DNA of 24,669 bases from a virus: positions 1 to 24,669 of IMG/VR virus record IMGVR_UViG_3300046360_000116; one strand, 5' to 3'. This document shows, one piece after another, positions 7,008 through 14,811 of this stretch; the stretch's first letter is position 1; each line of letters opens with the position of its first letter. The notes beneath the pieces are model-generated. The model had not been told where the DNA came from and ran no database searches. It was given only the letters and a program-made list of their open reading frames with translations. Position numbers and translations under genes: made by a program.

Positions 7008-8364
7008 ATACATTATCCGCCGAGTTTGCACTAGCTTGCTCTGTTTGAGATGTGAAATATTTGTTAAGCTCTGCTCTTAATCCATAAGCCACTCCTTGAG
7101 CATCGTTTGTCTGAATATCCATATTAATATTACTTATATTAATATTATTATTTCTGTTAAACAAAGATGAATTAATAACACCATTTGATGATGCACTATT
7201 GATAGGAGATGATGACGCATCATTCAAAAATCTTTTTCCAATTTCTTGACCGACATACTTTCCAGAAGAAGATCCAAATCCTAATATTTCAGATAATTTA
7301 TTATGTATAAAACTTAATGGATTTATCAGAGATAAAAGATCTGTAATGGCTTTTTTTACAACATCCTTTATATTTTCTCCCCATTTTTTCCAAGCGTTTT
7401 TGTTTTTTGTTATTTCAAAAATAGACAGCCCTATAGAATCAACAAAGTTATTAAATTTATCTATTAATTCACCGGTTAATGAATTACTACCGCTTAAAAA
7501 TGCTTTAAAATCTTCATATAAAATACCAACTAATGCGATCATTAATAATACTGATCCAGTAATCAATATTTGTTCTGCAAATATAATACCTAATGCTGCA
7601 CCTATACCAATCAATGATCCGATAACAACATCTTTATGTTGAGAAAGATATTCAAATCCTTTTGTCAAATAATTGAAAAATTTTATTAAATATGGTAATA
7701 AATCACTTTCTACAGCATTTGCCAATGTTCGAAAACCATGCTGTAAATTCAATAGAGATTTATTATATTCAGTCGTTAATTCAATATCTTTTTGAGTGAC
7801 AACACCTAATTCTCTTTGTTGTTTTAAAGCAGATTCTACTTCTCTTCTACCTTGTTGCAATAATAAAATTGTGGCCTCATCTAATCCTAATGATTTCCCC
7901 AATTTAAATGCTGAAAAACGGCTAACTTTGCTGAATACATCGGCAAGTTGAGGAAGAAATCTCAATGCTACTGAGGGATTTGTATTGAAATGCTCAGATA
8001 AATTTTTGAGAGAATTTTGAAACCCTTCTGCTGTTCCTCCCGCTTGCCTAACGGCATTATCCCACGTATCCAATTGTTCGGCATTAACACCCAAAGCTCT
8101 GGAGGTTTTACCTAATTCAATATCATAATCAAGCGTATTTTTAAATCCTGATATTACAGCGTTAACAGAAGCAAACCCTGCTAAAATTCCAGATAATGGT
8201 GCTAATATTCCTAAGAATTTCTCACCTAATCTTCCGCTAATATTGTCAGTTTCTTTTAGAGATTGATTTAATTTCTTTGTCGTATTGAGTGCTTCTTCTG
8301 AACCTTTTTTAAGATTAGAAGTATCACTTTTAAATAAAATATAAAAAGTCTCAAGTATCGACAT
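7000..8364 (-). CDS. tail tape measure protein
   Basis: This 454-aa protein follows the chaperone frameshift pair, as tape measures do. It has a helical, Lys/Glu/Leu-rich N-terminus (KKGSEEALNTTKKLNQSLKE), a conserved AERALGV-like segment (SRALGVNAEQLDTWDNAVRQ) and a TAEGF.NSLKNLSEHF segment. A hydrophobic, probably membrane-spanning stretch lies at about residues 247-283 (GSLIGIGAALGIIFAEQ, then LLMIALVGILYED). The tail end is Asn/Ser-rich. The start overlaps the upstream stop as TAATG. At about 1.5 angstrom per residue, the known ruler relation, it would set a tail of roughly 65-70 nm, short for a myovirus. It is coded in one intact frame. Confidence 0.88.
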   Translation of the reverse strand: MSILETFYILFKSDTSNLKKGSEEALNTTKKLNQSLKETDNISGRLGEKFLGILAPLSGILAGFASVNAVISGFKNTLDYDIELGKTSRALGVNAEQLDTWDNAVRQAGGTAEGFQNSLKNLSEHFNTNPSVALRFLPQLADVFSKVSRFSAFKLGKSLGLDEATILLLQQGRREVESALKQQRELGVVTQKDIELTTEYNKSLLNLQHGFRTLANAVESDLLPYLIKFFNYLTKGFEYLSQHKDVVIGSLIGIGAALGIIFAEQILITGSVLLMIALVGILYEDFKAFLSGSNSLTGELIDKFNNFVDSIGLSIFEITKNKNAWKKWGENIKDVVKKAITDLLSLINPLSFIHNKLSEILGFGSSSGKYVGQEIGKRFLNDASSSPINSASSNGVINSSLFNRNNNINISNINMDIQTNDAQGVAYGLRAELNKYFTSQTEQASANSADNVYV

Positions 8365-8899
8365 TATAATCCCTTATTTTTTTTAGCTCGCTCCATTGCT
8401 TTATATTCATTGTATCTTGTAATAGCGATAATTTCCCATAAATTCATGGCATCTTCTAAACTATAAATTGTTTTTAATTCGTTGAGGGTTGCTTTTCCGT
8501 CAGCGATGATTGTTGCGACAAATGGATCAATATTTTTGAAATCGATTCCGGTATTTTCTGGGCGATATCTTGTAAGAAAGTCGAGACTCGCCCGCTGAGA
8601 AAAAAAGAGCAATTATACTCCATCATTGCAACTTCAAGTTTTGCCAATGTTTCCCAATTTCCTGTATGATTATCTATTAATGCCGTAGTAGTTAGCATTA
8701 ATGGTGCTGATTTATCATGAATCTTAACTCCAACATACATCATCATTTTTTGCATGATTTCTTCGTTAACTTTATAATCCCCAACTTTTGGAATGGCTGA
8801 AGATGTATAACGAGCAATAATTTCACGTCCAGCAACGGCAGGAAATTTTGACAAAATAAATGTTTTTCCATCAATTTCTATTTCTTTAGGTTCAATCAT
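8364..8899 (-). CDS. tail assembly chaperone, -1 frameshift fusion form
   Basis: This is the long form of the tail chaperone (the lambda gpGT role). It reads 8899-8600 in the first frame (100 residues), slips back one base at the T-TTT-TTT heptamer (8606-8600) and continues to the stop at 8364-8366 for 78 more residues, 178 in all. The second part (SQRASLDFLTRYRPENTGID, then DPFVATIIADGKATL and YSLEDAMNLWEIIAITRYN) has no start codon with a good ribosome site, which supports expression only by frameshift. Fusion products of this kind help fold and load the tape measure while tube subunits assemble, and are not in the finished virion. The stop couples to the tape-measure ATG as TAATG. Confidence 0.85.
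8474..8899 (-). CDS. tail assembly chaperone, short form
   Basis: This 141-aa protein is the unshifted product (lambda gpG role). It starts IDGKTFILSKFPAVAGREI, has GDYKVNEEIMQKMMMYVGV and NHTGNWETLAKLEVAMMEYN, and ends in PSTN. This matches the chaperone family found beside DUF3277-type tube genes. It begins with an ATG that overlaps the tube-gene stop as ATGA. The last 41 residues lie beyond the slip site and are unique to this form. It is normally made in large excess over the fusion. Confidence 0.82.
   Translation of the reverse strand: MIEPKEIEIDGKTFILSKFPAVAGREIIARYTSSAIPKVGDYKVNEEIMQKMMMYVGVKIHDKSAPLMLTTTALIDNHTGNWETLAKLEVAMMEYNCSFFLSGRVSTFLQDIAQKIPESISKILIHLSQQSSLTEKQPSTN
8560..8606 (-). 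promoter_or_regulatory. -1 programmed frameshift signal with stimulatory hairpin
   Basis: On the minus strand the heptamer T-TTT-TTT (8606-8600) is exactly in the X-XXY-YYZ register of the first frame (tcT TTT TTT ctc). Six bases downstream a stem begins: GGGCGA (8593-8588) pairs with TCGCCC (8565-8560). Four more pairs (GUCU with AGAU, one G-U) lie inside, past a bulged A. A slip puts the ribosome exactly into the second open frame, which would otherwise lack a good start. Confidence 0.85.
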
Positions 8900-9341
8900 A
8901 ATCCGCCTATTTTATTTTCAAAAGCGAACTGATAATTTTTCGACTTCAATCTCCCAGCACTTGATACAGCGCTACCTGGCAAGCCATCTGTGATAGCTCC
9001 ATTAATCAATGTAATAGGAGTATTATTCGGATATATACCAGTCATTGTAATAATATCTCTGGCACCTGTTTTCCCTTTTCCTACTCGATTCGCTTCTAAT
9101 AAAACAGCTAAATTAAGATCGCTAAAACTTTCTGGAATAACGTTCAATGTAACAATAATTGATTTGCTTTTGACCAAATAATCAAATCGCCATTTAATCC
9201 CATTGCTTTATCTGCAATTTGAATAGATGGTAAATCAAAAGGATCTGAATCATCAGCGAATTCTGTAATCAAAAGTCCTATAGGAAAACTATTGGACGCA
9301 ATAATATTAATCGATAAGCCAAAACCTGAAATATTTTGCAT
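8896..9341 (-). CDS. tail tube protein, frame-disrupted (DUF3277-like)
   Basis: This is the gene for the inner tail tube, about 148 aa if intact. Frame one starts at the ATG at 9341 (GGAG upstream) and runs to TGA at 9144-9146 as 65 residues, the last few nonsense after WSKAN. Frame two continues the protein sense from about 9160 ([54 protein letters not shown]) to 8896. Adding one C next to 9161 (CAA to CCAA) restores [15 protein letters not shown] without a break, which matches what such tube proteins look like. No slippery heptamer exists here, so a one-base loss (sequencing error or real mutation) fits better than programmed shifting. The place between sheath and chaperone is the tube position, and no other tube gene is visible in this window. 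Confidence 0.75.
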
Positions 9342-9361
9342 TTTATTTCACTCCATGAAAA

Positions 9362-11149
9362 TTATATTAACGTATGCGTCCCTGTGATCTTACTCACAAC
9401 GTCATCTTTACTATAGATTAATGTATATGTTGCAGTATAAACGGCTGGATTTCCTGAAGATGTAATAATTACATCGACATAATAACCACTATTCTGCACT
9501 TGATACCAAGCCAACGGATCACCAGTCTCATCATAAATAAATGTTTTCTGTGTGGTATTTAATTTCTTTCCAACACTAATGACTCCATTATTTAATGCTT
9601 GGTTTATTACCGATTGTAATGTAGCAAGGATTTGACTTCGACCTTGATTATTTGCTGAAATTCTATTTACAGCTAATAACAAATTCATTAAAGCAACTGT
9701 TGCAGCATCTTTCAGCCAAATTTCATTTACATAAACATTCATACCGATTAAATTAGTTGTTATTGATTCACCTTGAAGATTTCCATTTTGATAGAATGCA
9801 ATTTGTTGCCCTGCTTGCTGAGTAACACCATAATAGTTAACATTCAAACTATCATATGCACTCTTTGTAGAATCTGAATTAACACTTGGTGTTAGTCCTG
9901 CGACTTGTTGATACTCATAATTTTGTACTGAGTTTGTCGCTGTATAATCCGTTGCTGCTTCAATCATCATGGGAAACATTTCTGGAAATTGAAGAGTAGT
10001 AAATGTGATATTTTCTGTCACACTTCCTGTTGCCGGATTAGACATTGTAATTTGTGTAGAACTAAGAATACTTTGAACAACTGTTCCATTGGGTATATCA
10101 GTACCAGAAATAGGCATTCCAACTGATAAACCTGAAGTGCTGGTAAATGTAGCAATATTTGAACTACTCGTTAATGTACCTAGTAAAACAGTGGTGATAG
10201 CAGGAGAGTTAGTTAATCCAACACCTTCTATGGCACCAATTCCAGGAGAAATAGTTGATGTATATGCCGTAACATTAGCAGGCGTTACAGGAACGGAATA
10301 CATATAAATGACATTTTTTGATTGATTCCAAATTGCAGCGTCATAAATATTCTGCAATGACAAATTCAAATTTGTTAAAAATGCAAAGGAACCGAAATTA
10401 TTCGATGCATTATCAGAATTATTTAATGTTTGTGTTATGCTTTCTACTGCGGATCCTGTTGACCATATAGCGCCAGGTAAAAAATTACCGTTGATATCAG
10501 ACGATTGTGGCAACCATCCTAATAAGCCAGTGCCTGTAATATTTGTTCCACCACCTCCGGCAACAACTTGAATCGGATTTGTAACTGCCCCATTAGCACC
10601 ACCTGTTAAGAAAAATCCACCATAATTAATACCATCAAAAGACGATTGATATGTAACCGTGGCTGCTGTCCACATAGAACCACCGCCTGTTTCAGCTTGA
10701 ATAGCATTCTCAATAATGGTTGCTACTGCTGCTAGACTTCCTGCACCACTAAAATCCATTCCACTCAATGTGAAAGTGAATCCACCCATTGTTAGAATAA
10801 AAGATCCTGAACTTATTGATGTCCAGTTAGCTAACAAACTTCCATTATTTTGCAAAGGAATAATAGAAGGTGCTACTGCTGATTGAACGAATCTTGCAAA
10901 CTGTATAGATTGTGGTTGAGTTTGATTTTTACTTATCCATGAAAAATAAAATACAGCTCTTAAATACTCTTCGGATTGATTTCCGAAATAACTAGCAACT
11001 TCTGCTGAGCTATCAAATGAAACAAATGTTTGAGGGGGTAATAGAGGATTAGCTGTAAATAAACGAGCCACAAGTGATCTGGTTGTAACTATTGATGCTC
11101 CACCTATTCCTGATGTAATATCAACATAATTCGTAATAGAAATTGCCAT
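9362..11149 (-). CDS. tail sheath-like protein, DUF3383 family
   Basis: This 595-aa protein matches DUF3383 sheath proteins. Features: a TNYVDITSGIGG start, an FFSxSEE-like segment (DSSAEVASYFGNQSEEYLRA), YFSWISKNQTQPQSIQFARF, a glycine/Thr-rich middle domain, FPEMFPMMIEAATDY, a DSTKSAYDSLNVNYYGVTQQ motif and a C-terminal region with GKKLNTTQKTFIYDETGD. AAGGGAG lies nine bases before the ATG. The protein should polymerise around the tube and contract on infection. It is about 70 residues longer than a plain member because a decoration domain (residues 321-386) is inserted just before the FPEMFPMM motif. The tail terminator gene lies upstream and the tube gene downstream, as expected. Confidence 0.9.
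   Translation of the reverse strand: MAISITNYVDITSGIGGASIVTTRSLVARLFTANPLLPPQTFVSFDSSAEVASYFGNQSEEYLRAVFYFSWISKNQTQPQSIQFARFVQSAVAPSIIPLQNNGSLLANWTSISSGSFILTMGGFTFTLSGMDFSGAGSLAAVATIIENAIQAETGGGSMWTAATVTYQSSFDGINYGGFFLTGGANGAVTNPIQVVAGGGGTNITGTGLLGWLPQSSDINGNFLPGAIWSTGSAVESITQTLNNSDNASNNFGSFAFLTNLNLSLQNIYDAAIWNQSKNVIYMYSVPVTPANVTAYTSTISPGIGAIEGVGLTNSPAITTVLLGTLTSSSNIATFTSTSGLSVGMPISGTDIPNGTVVQSILSSTQITMSNPATGSVTENITFTTLQFPEMFPMMIEAATDYTATNSVQNYEYQQVAGLTPSVNSDSTKSAYDSLNVNYYGVTQQAGQQIAFYQNGNLQGESITTNLIGMNVYVNEIWLKDAATVALMNLLLAVNRISANNQGRSQILATLQSVINQALNNGVISVGKKLNTTQKTFIYDETGDPLAWYQVQNSGYYVDVIITSSGNPAVYTATYTLIYSKDDVVSKITGTHTLI
9992..10189 (-). repeat. beta decoration domain inserted in sheath
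   Basis: This stretch encodes sheath residues 321-386: GTLTSSSNIATFTSTSGLSV, then GMPISGTDIPNGTVVQSI, then TQITMSNPATGSV. The spacing of the G.GIP.GT..., SI and ITMS.PAT motifs equals that in the fibre and J inserts. The flanking residues belong to the normal sheath fold. Confidence 0.75.
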
Positions 11150-11184
11150 GTTTAAAACTCCCTTTTAAATAATTTTCCCTATCT

Positions 11185-11727
11185 TCAAACAGGGATAATA
11201 TTATAATCATAGTTAGTGATTATTGGACTTATTGATTCTCTTTTATTTTCATATGTCAAAACAAAATCAAATGACGGTGAAGCTTCAAATTGATCTCTAT
11301 CATCGACAAAATAAGGATTCAATAAATCTGTGACTCTTAATATTCCTATTCCAGATTCGTTAAGTATATCTCTAGTATTGTCACTTTGCATAATACTAGA
11401 TACTTCATAGACTAAATCGGAGGCTGTATATTGATTAGGTGTCGTAGGATATTGCAGTACTAAAGCTGATATTTGAAATGTCGATTCCATATACTGAACT
11501 TCTTTATGGATCATTTGAGTATTATTCCACTTATCATATCGACCCAAAAAGCCGTATCGTTTACTAGCTACTTTAAAAAAATAAATTGTTGGTGATGTAT
11601 TTATACCTTGCTGTGTTGGTTGATTTGATTGTTTAACGATCACATTATTAAAGCCATCTTGTACCAATCCATTTTTTATTATAGGTAAAAATATTTGAAT
11701 CAATTGATTATCACTGAGAGTAGTCAT
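11185..11727 (-). CDS. phage neck/tail terminator protein
   Basis: This 180-aa protein resembles the neck terminator family (gp12-like, LIC_12616 type). Features are a helical LSDNQLIQIFLPIIKNGL start, a TIYFFKVASKRYGFLGRYDKW strand segment, YMESTFQISALVLQYP, and a C-terminal DDRDQFEASPSFDFVLTYE, the last being a family hallmark. It should cap the tail tube and sheath and dock to the head connector. Its ATG overlaps the preceding stop (ATGA) and its stop is followed by a 35-base gap before the sheath gene. Confidence 0.8.
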   Translation of the reverse strand: MTTLSDNQLIQIFLPIIKNGLVQDGFNNVIVKQSNQPTQQGINTSPTIYFFKVASKRYGFLGRYDKWNNTQMIHKEVQYMESTFQISALVLQYPTTPNQYTASDLVYEVSSIMQSDNTRDILNESGIGILRVTDLLNPYFVDDRDQFEASPSFDFVLTYENKRESISPIITNYDYNIIPV

Positions 11728-12185
11728 TCGTTACCTCCCAAGAAATTACCATTTCCAAAATTTAGGTAGCTATTATGATTCGTTTTAGAGTTGAATCCCC
11801 ATACTTGTTGATCTGCATTATCATTCCCGATTTGGATACATAGAACGCCTTTCCATCCATCAATCATAAACCAGTCATTAGCTGATTCACATTGATATCT
11901 TTGACCATTAAATGAAATCTGATCTCCTGATATATCGCGTTTAACATCCATTAAATTATTACTTGTATAAAATGTGTAATAACTTTTTTGAAAATCCAGA
12001 CCATAAACTGTATAAAGATTTCTAGGTACAGGCTGAAAGCTTCCGCTCATTTTTGTACCGATATCGTATTGCGTTATATCTTGACCAATAGCATTAGGAA
12101 TTCGACCTAAATCTCTATAATAGACAACACTTTCCTGTGAAATAATCCGAAACGCCATATTTAAAACATTTGCACCTGGGATCAT
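11724..12185 (-). CDS. phage collar / head-tail joining protein
   Basis: This 153-aa protein fits a collar family found with DUF3383 tails: MIPGANVLNMAFRIISQESV at the start, then YYRDLGR, GSFQPVPRNLYTVYGLDFQK, YYTFYTS, DISGDQISFNGQRYQCES and DWFMIDGWKGVLC. It probably forms a ring in the neck between connector and tail terminator. ATGA overlaps occur at both ends, which suggests coupled translation. I infer the exact ring from gene order, not from a catalytic or binding motif. Confidence 0.75.
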   Translation of the reverse strand: MIPGANVLNMAFRIISQESVVYYRDLGRIPNAIGQDITQYDIGTKMSGSFQPVPRNLYTVYGLDFQKSYYTFYTSNNLMDVKRDISGDQISFNGQRYQCESANDWFMIDGWKGVLCIQIGNDNADQQVWGFNSKTNHNSYLNFGNGNFLGGNE

Positions 12186-12715
12186 TCATTTTCCACCTTG
12201 TAAGCGACTGTTGCTAACATAAGTCCTGTATCGATTAAAGGTTTAGTAACATTTCCCAAAGCTGAGTAACTTATTCTTCCTTTTATTTTACTTAATTTTG
12301 AGCTTTTTCTAATTCTTTGAATAACTGTACTTTCTGCTAATGCAGGAGAATATACTTTTCGAATTGATTCTCTTATTCCGGCTGCTGCTTTAGAACCGAT
12401 TGCATCCAGTACATCTTCAATTTTTAATTGATTTTTTAATACTTTTTTAGATCCATCAAATCCTATTTTTTCCCATGTATTTTTATCTCTAACTAATGTA
12501 GGTCTTAAAAATGGTCTAGCTGGAACATTTCTAGAAGGATTACCAAATTCATTTGAAACCACGACTTCTGCTATATAGGGAGGATTTTTATTTTCTTTAC
12601 TAATGGGATATTTTGCACCATCAATCCATCCCACCTTACAAACTTTATTGTGCAAATTTTTTAAAGCATTTTCTAAAGCTTTTCCACCATCGCCTTGAAT
12701 AGTTTTTATCTCCAT
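12182..12715 (-). CDS. head-tail connector / tail completion protein, HK97 gp10-like
   Basis: This 177-aa protein has the hallmarks of gp10-like virion morphogenesis proteins: KVGWIDGAKYP, AEVVVSNEFGNPSRNVPARP with FLRPTL, a helical AAAGIRESIRKVYSPALAES part, and KPLIDTGLML near the end. The ATG at 12715 is preferred because GGAAGG stands five bases before it; an ATG at 12733 has its AAGGTGG too close. It overlaps the DUF4054 gene by ten bases. It likely closes the head-tail interface or completes the tail end. Confidence 0.8.
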   Translation of the reverse strand: MEIKTIQGDGGKALENALKNLHNKVCKVGWIDGAKYPISKENKNPPYIAEVVVSNEFGNPSRNVPARPFLRPTLVRDKNTWEKIGFDGSKKVLKNQLKIEDVLDAIGSKAAAGIRESIRKVYSPALAESTVIQRIRKSSKLSKIKGRISYSALGNVTKPLIDTGLMLATVAYKVENE

Positions 12716-13179
12716 TGACGCCTTCCCCAGCATCCACCTTGATACCCGAATGCTTGCAATGGAGCACTTCCACCGATGTAAAAACCACCCACTGAGTTAA
12801 CTTGTAGGAGAGCTAATAATGATTGTCCAGGTGGCGTTAAATTAAGCCACCATTGGAATTGATTTGGAAGAGGAGGAGGCGTTAAACCTACGCTAACCTT
12901 ATCGATAGTGGCTGTTTGCATTAAACCAGGAACTTGAGTATTTCCCGCACCTGATGCAATTATACCCGAAAGAAACGCTAAATGAGCAACCATTAGATTT
13001 AATGCATATTGTCTCATCGAACCTTGAAGAGCGCCCCAATTAGCCACTGTGCTAATATAATTGCTAGCGATATCCCAATATGTTTGCATTAATGATTCTG
13101 GATATGTAACTGGATTTGCGAACGCCGGACACTGCAATTTGAAAAGTGCATAATCAAACGTCAACAATGTATAAGTCAT
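12706..13179 (-). CDS. head-tail adaptor, DUF4054 family
   Basis: This 157-aa protein matches DUF4054: FKLQCPAFANPVTYPESLMQ, then YWDIASNYI, RQYALNLMVAHLAFLSG, a VSVGLTPPPLPNQFQWWLN segment with TPPGQSLLALLQ, and a Gly-rich GGFYIGG end. These proteins are the first adaptor ring below the portal (the gp6/gp15-like position). The start overlaps the preceding stop as TAATG. The Trp-Trp-Leu and PPP motifs are the most diagnostic parts. Confidence 0.85.
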   Translation of the reverse strand: MTYTLLTFDYALFKLQCPAFANPVTYPESLMQTYWDIASNYISTVANWGALQGSMRQYALNLMVAHLAFLSGIIASGAGNTQVPGLMQTATIDKVSVGLTPPPLPNQFQWWLNLTPPGQSLLALLQVNSVGGFYIGGSAPLQAFGYQGGCWGRRQWR

Positions 13180-13589
13180 TAATGTTTACTCTTAGGTAAT
13201 CCTTTAAATGTTTTGATAGTTTCGTCGCCATTTTCTCCTTTTTCAAAATCTTTTGGAGTTAACGGTGATGATCCATCCTTTTGAGCCATATTTTGTATCT
13301 TTTTTTCAGGTTCAACTTTCTTTTTATCGTAGCTTAAAAAACCTGCTGCTACATGCCTCTGAAAACTTTGATTTTTGAGTAAAAAATCCAGATCTTCATT
13401 ACTTACTTGGGTTACGACACCTAATGGAGTATGTAGACTTTTAGTGGCAACTCCATGACCACCATTAATTACGACTTTACGAAGAATTTTATTGTGACCT
13501 GGAGATGACTTATTTTCACTGATAGGAGGACTTTTTTGATATTCAACATAAGTACCACTACATGTTGCAGTGCTATAAACATAAGGCAT
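13179..13589 (-). CDS. conserved hypothetical head-region protein
   Basis: This 136-aa protein between capsid and DUF4054 genes has no recognised Pfam-type domain. The first 75 residues look folded and conserved (MPYVYSTATCSGTYVEYQ, VINGGHGVATKSLHTPLGVV, NEDLDFLLKNQSFQRHVAAG, then FLSYDKKKVEP). The rest is a charged, Lys/Pro/Gly-rich, probably disordered tail. GGAG lies eight bases before the ATG. Position suggests a head or connector accessory protein. The N-terminal Tyr/Thr pattern and the SFQRH segment are what to search with. I do not assign a function. Confidence 0.75.
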   Translation of the reverse strand: MPYVYSTATCSGTYVEYQKSPPISENKSSPGHNKILRKVVINGGHGVATKSLHTPLGVVTQVSNEDLDFLLKNQSFQRHVAAGFLSYDKKKVEPEKKIQNMAQKDGSSPLTPKDFEKGENGDETIKTFKGLPKSKH

Positions 13590-13617
13590 TAATAAAGCTC
13601 CATTTTATTTAATTTTG

Positions 13618-13641
13618 AAGCGCAACTTTTATGTCGCGCTT
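13618..13641 (-). terminator. hairpin after major capsid gene
   Basis: AAGCGC (13618-13623) and GCGCTT (13636-13641) pair, with two further pairs inside after a mismatch. It lies eight bases past the capsid stop in a 59-base gap, a large one for this operon. The minus-strand side has only CAAAATTAAAT after it, not a real T run. It may be a leaky terminator or an RNA stabiliser giving more capsid than downstream products. Confidence 0.4.
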
Positions 13642-13648
13642 ATCGATC

Positions 13649-14776
13649 TTAGATACCAAACCATCGCGTTACTGCGAAAGGTCTTTTACACATAGCGCCT
13701 GCTGTGGCATTGCTATAATCTTCTTCATATGCTTTTGCCAATTGCTGTACGCCTAAAACCTGGAATTTAGTAGGTACAGGTTGAATCCATACACGACCGC
13801 CATCTGTAGACATATCATCAATTTTATCAGCAAAAAGATAAAATACATTATCGCTTGTATATGCATTATTAAGCTGAGGAGCAGAAACAACTCGAATTCT
13901 TGGATATGCTACTCGTAGCCAATCTCTCACAGAAATACCAAAATCAGAAGTTGTTGATAAATAATCAACTGCATCTGTTGAAATTGCTAATGTCATATCA
14001 ACTTTTTCAGGATCGATAGTATCTTGAGATTGTGTTCGTAATGTCACAATAGCTGTACGAATATCTTTGCAAATTTCTAGAAAGGTTTTCGTAGACCACG
14101 TTGTAAAAGTTGAAGCACCGGCTGCCACCTCGGTATAGGCCAGCAAACCAGGATCATTAAGGAAACCGTAAGTATTATTATCACCAGAATTGAACCCATA
14201 AAAACCAACCGCATTACGATTGATTTCTAAGTTTAAAGCAGCGGCTTCTCGTTTCATTCCTGAATCGTCAACAAGCATACGAGCGGCTCGTGCTGATTCT
14301 AAAACGCCGACTTTCATTCCTTCTTCAAAACGAACTACGGTTCGATAATTAAAATTCACGTTCCAGCTTGATAAAGGTACGTTAGTATAATCACCATAAA
14401 CTTGACCGGCACCTGTACGTTCTAAAATACCTTGAACGATCTGTTCATCTTCCCATGATCCTGTAATCATTAGACCGATGATATCATCAATTTTACGAGC
14501 AGCAGTGATTACAAAAACAAATCCTGGAAGCCAATTCTGTAAAAATTGAACTGGCGTACCAACTGATCCGGTCGTGATTGTGGGTTGAATAGCATCCATT
14601 GCATAAAGATGATCCAAGGCTTGTTTATAGCCATCCATCATTTTTTTAACAGAATTTGAATTGATATTAATACCTATTTTTGGCAATGCACGGTATTCTG
14701 TTGATTTAAAATCTTCTAATGCTTTAAAATTCTTTGCGGGAATGTAAGATCTTTCCGCTTTAACGTGACTCATCAT
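13649..14776 (-). CDS. major capsid protein, DUF2184 family
   Basis: This 375-aa protein matches the DUF2184 capsid family (HK97 fold). It has a short N-arm, the GTPVQFLQNWLPGFV segment, an ARKIDDIIGLMITGSWEDEQ motif, YGDYTNVPLSSWNVNFNYRT with VVRFEEGM, a long alpha region (ESARAARMLVDDSGMKREAA), and YGFLNDPGLLAYTEVA. The C-terminal half contains TLAISTDAVDYLSTTSDFG and a final CKRPFAVTRWFGI. No large N-terminal delta domain is visible, so a separate scaffold is expected; see the nested scaffold at 15335-15925. AAAGGAC precedes an ATGATG pair, and either ATG could start the protein. Confidence 0.92.
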   Translation of the reverse strand: MMSHVKAERSYIPAKNFKALEDFKSTEYRALPKIGININSNSVKKMMDGYKQALDHLYAMDAIQPTITTGSVGTPVQFLQNWLPGFVFVITAARKIDDIIGLMITGSWEDEQIVQGILERTGAGQVYGDYTNVPLSSWNVNFNYRTVVRFEEGMKVGVLESARAARMLVDDSGMKREAAALNLEINRNAVGFYGFNSGDNNTYGFLNDPGLLAYTEVAAGASTFTTWSTKTFLEICKDIRTAIVTLRTQSQDTIDPEKVDMTLAISTDAVDYLSTTSDFGISVRDWLRVAYPRIRVVSAPQLNNAYTSDNVFYLFADKIDDMSTDGGRVWIQPVPTKFQVLGVQQLAKAYEEDYSNATAGAMCKRPFAVTRWFGI

Positions 14777-14811
14777 AATTAATGTCCTTTTAAAATTTAA
14801 TCATCCGTTGA

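Noticed and set aside
7346-7642. Plus-strand open frame opposite the tape measure
   Set aside because: Antisense shadow without a ribosome site; the minus frame has clear tape-measure features.
9144-9181. Programmed -1 frameshift in the tail tube gene
   Set aside because: The overlap has no X-XXY-YYZ heptamer (the frame reads tgg tca aaa gca), and tube proteins are not known to need recoding. A missing C fits the protein pattern better.
10089-10307. Plus-strand frame opposite the sheath
   Set aside because: Antisense of the inserted domain, low complexity, no ribosome site.
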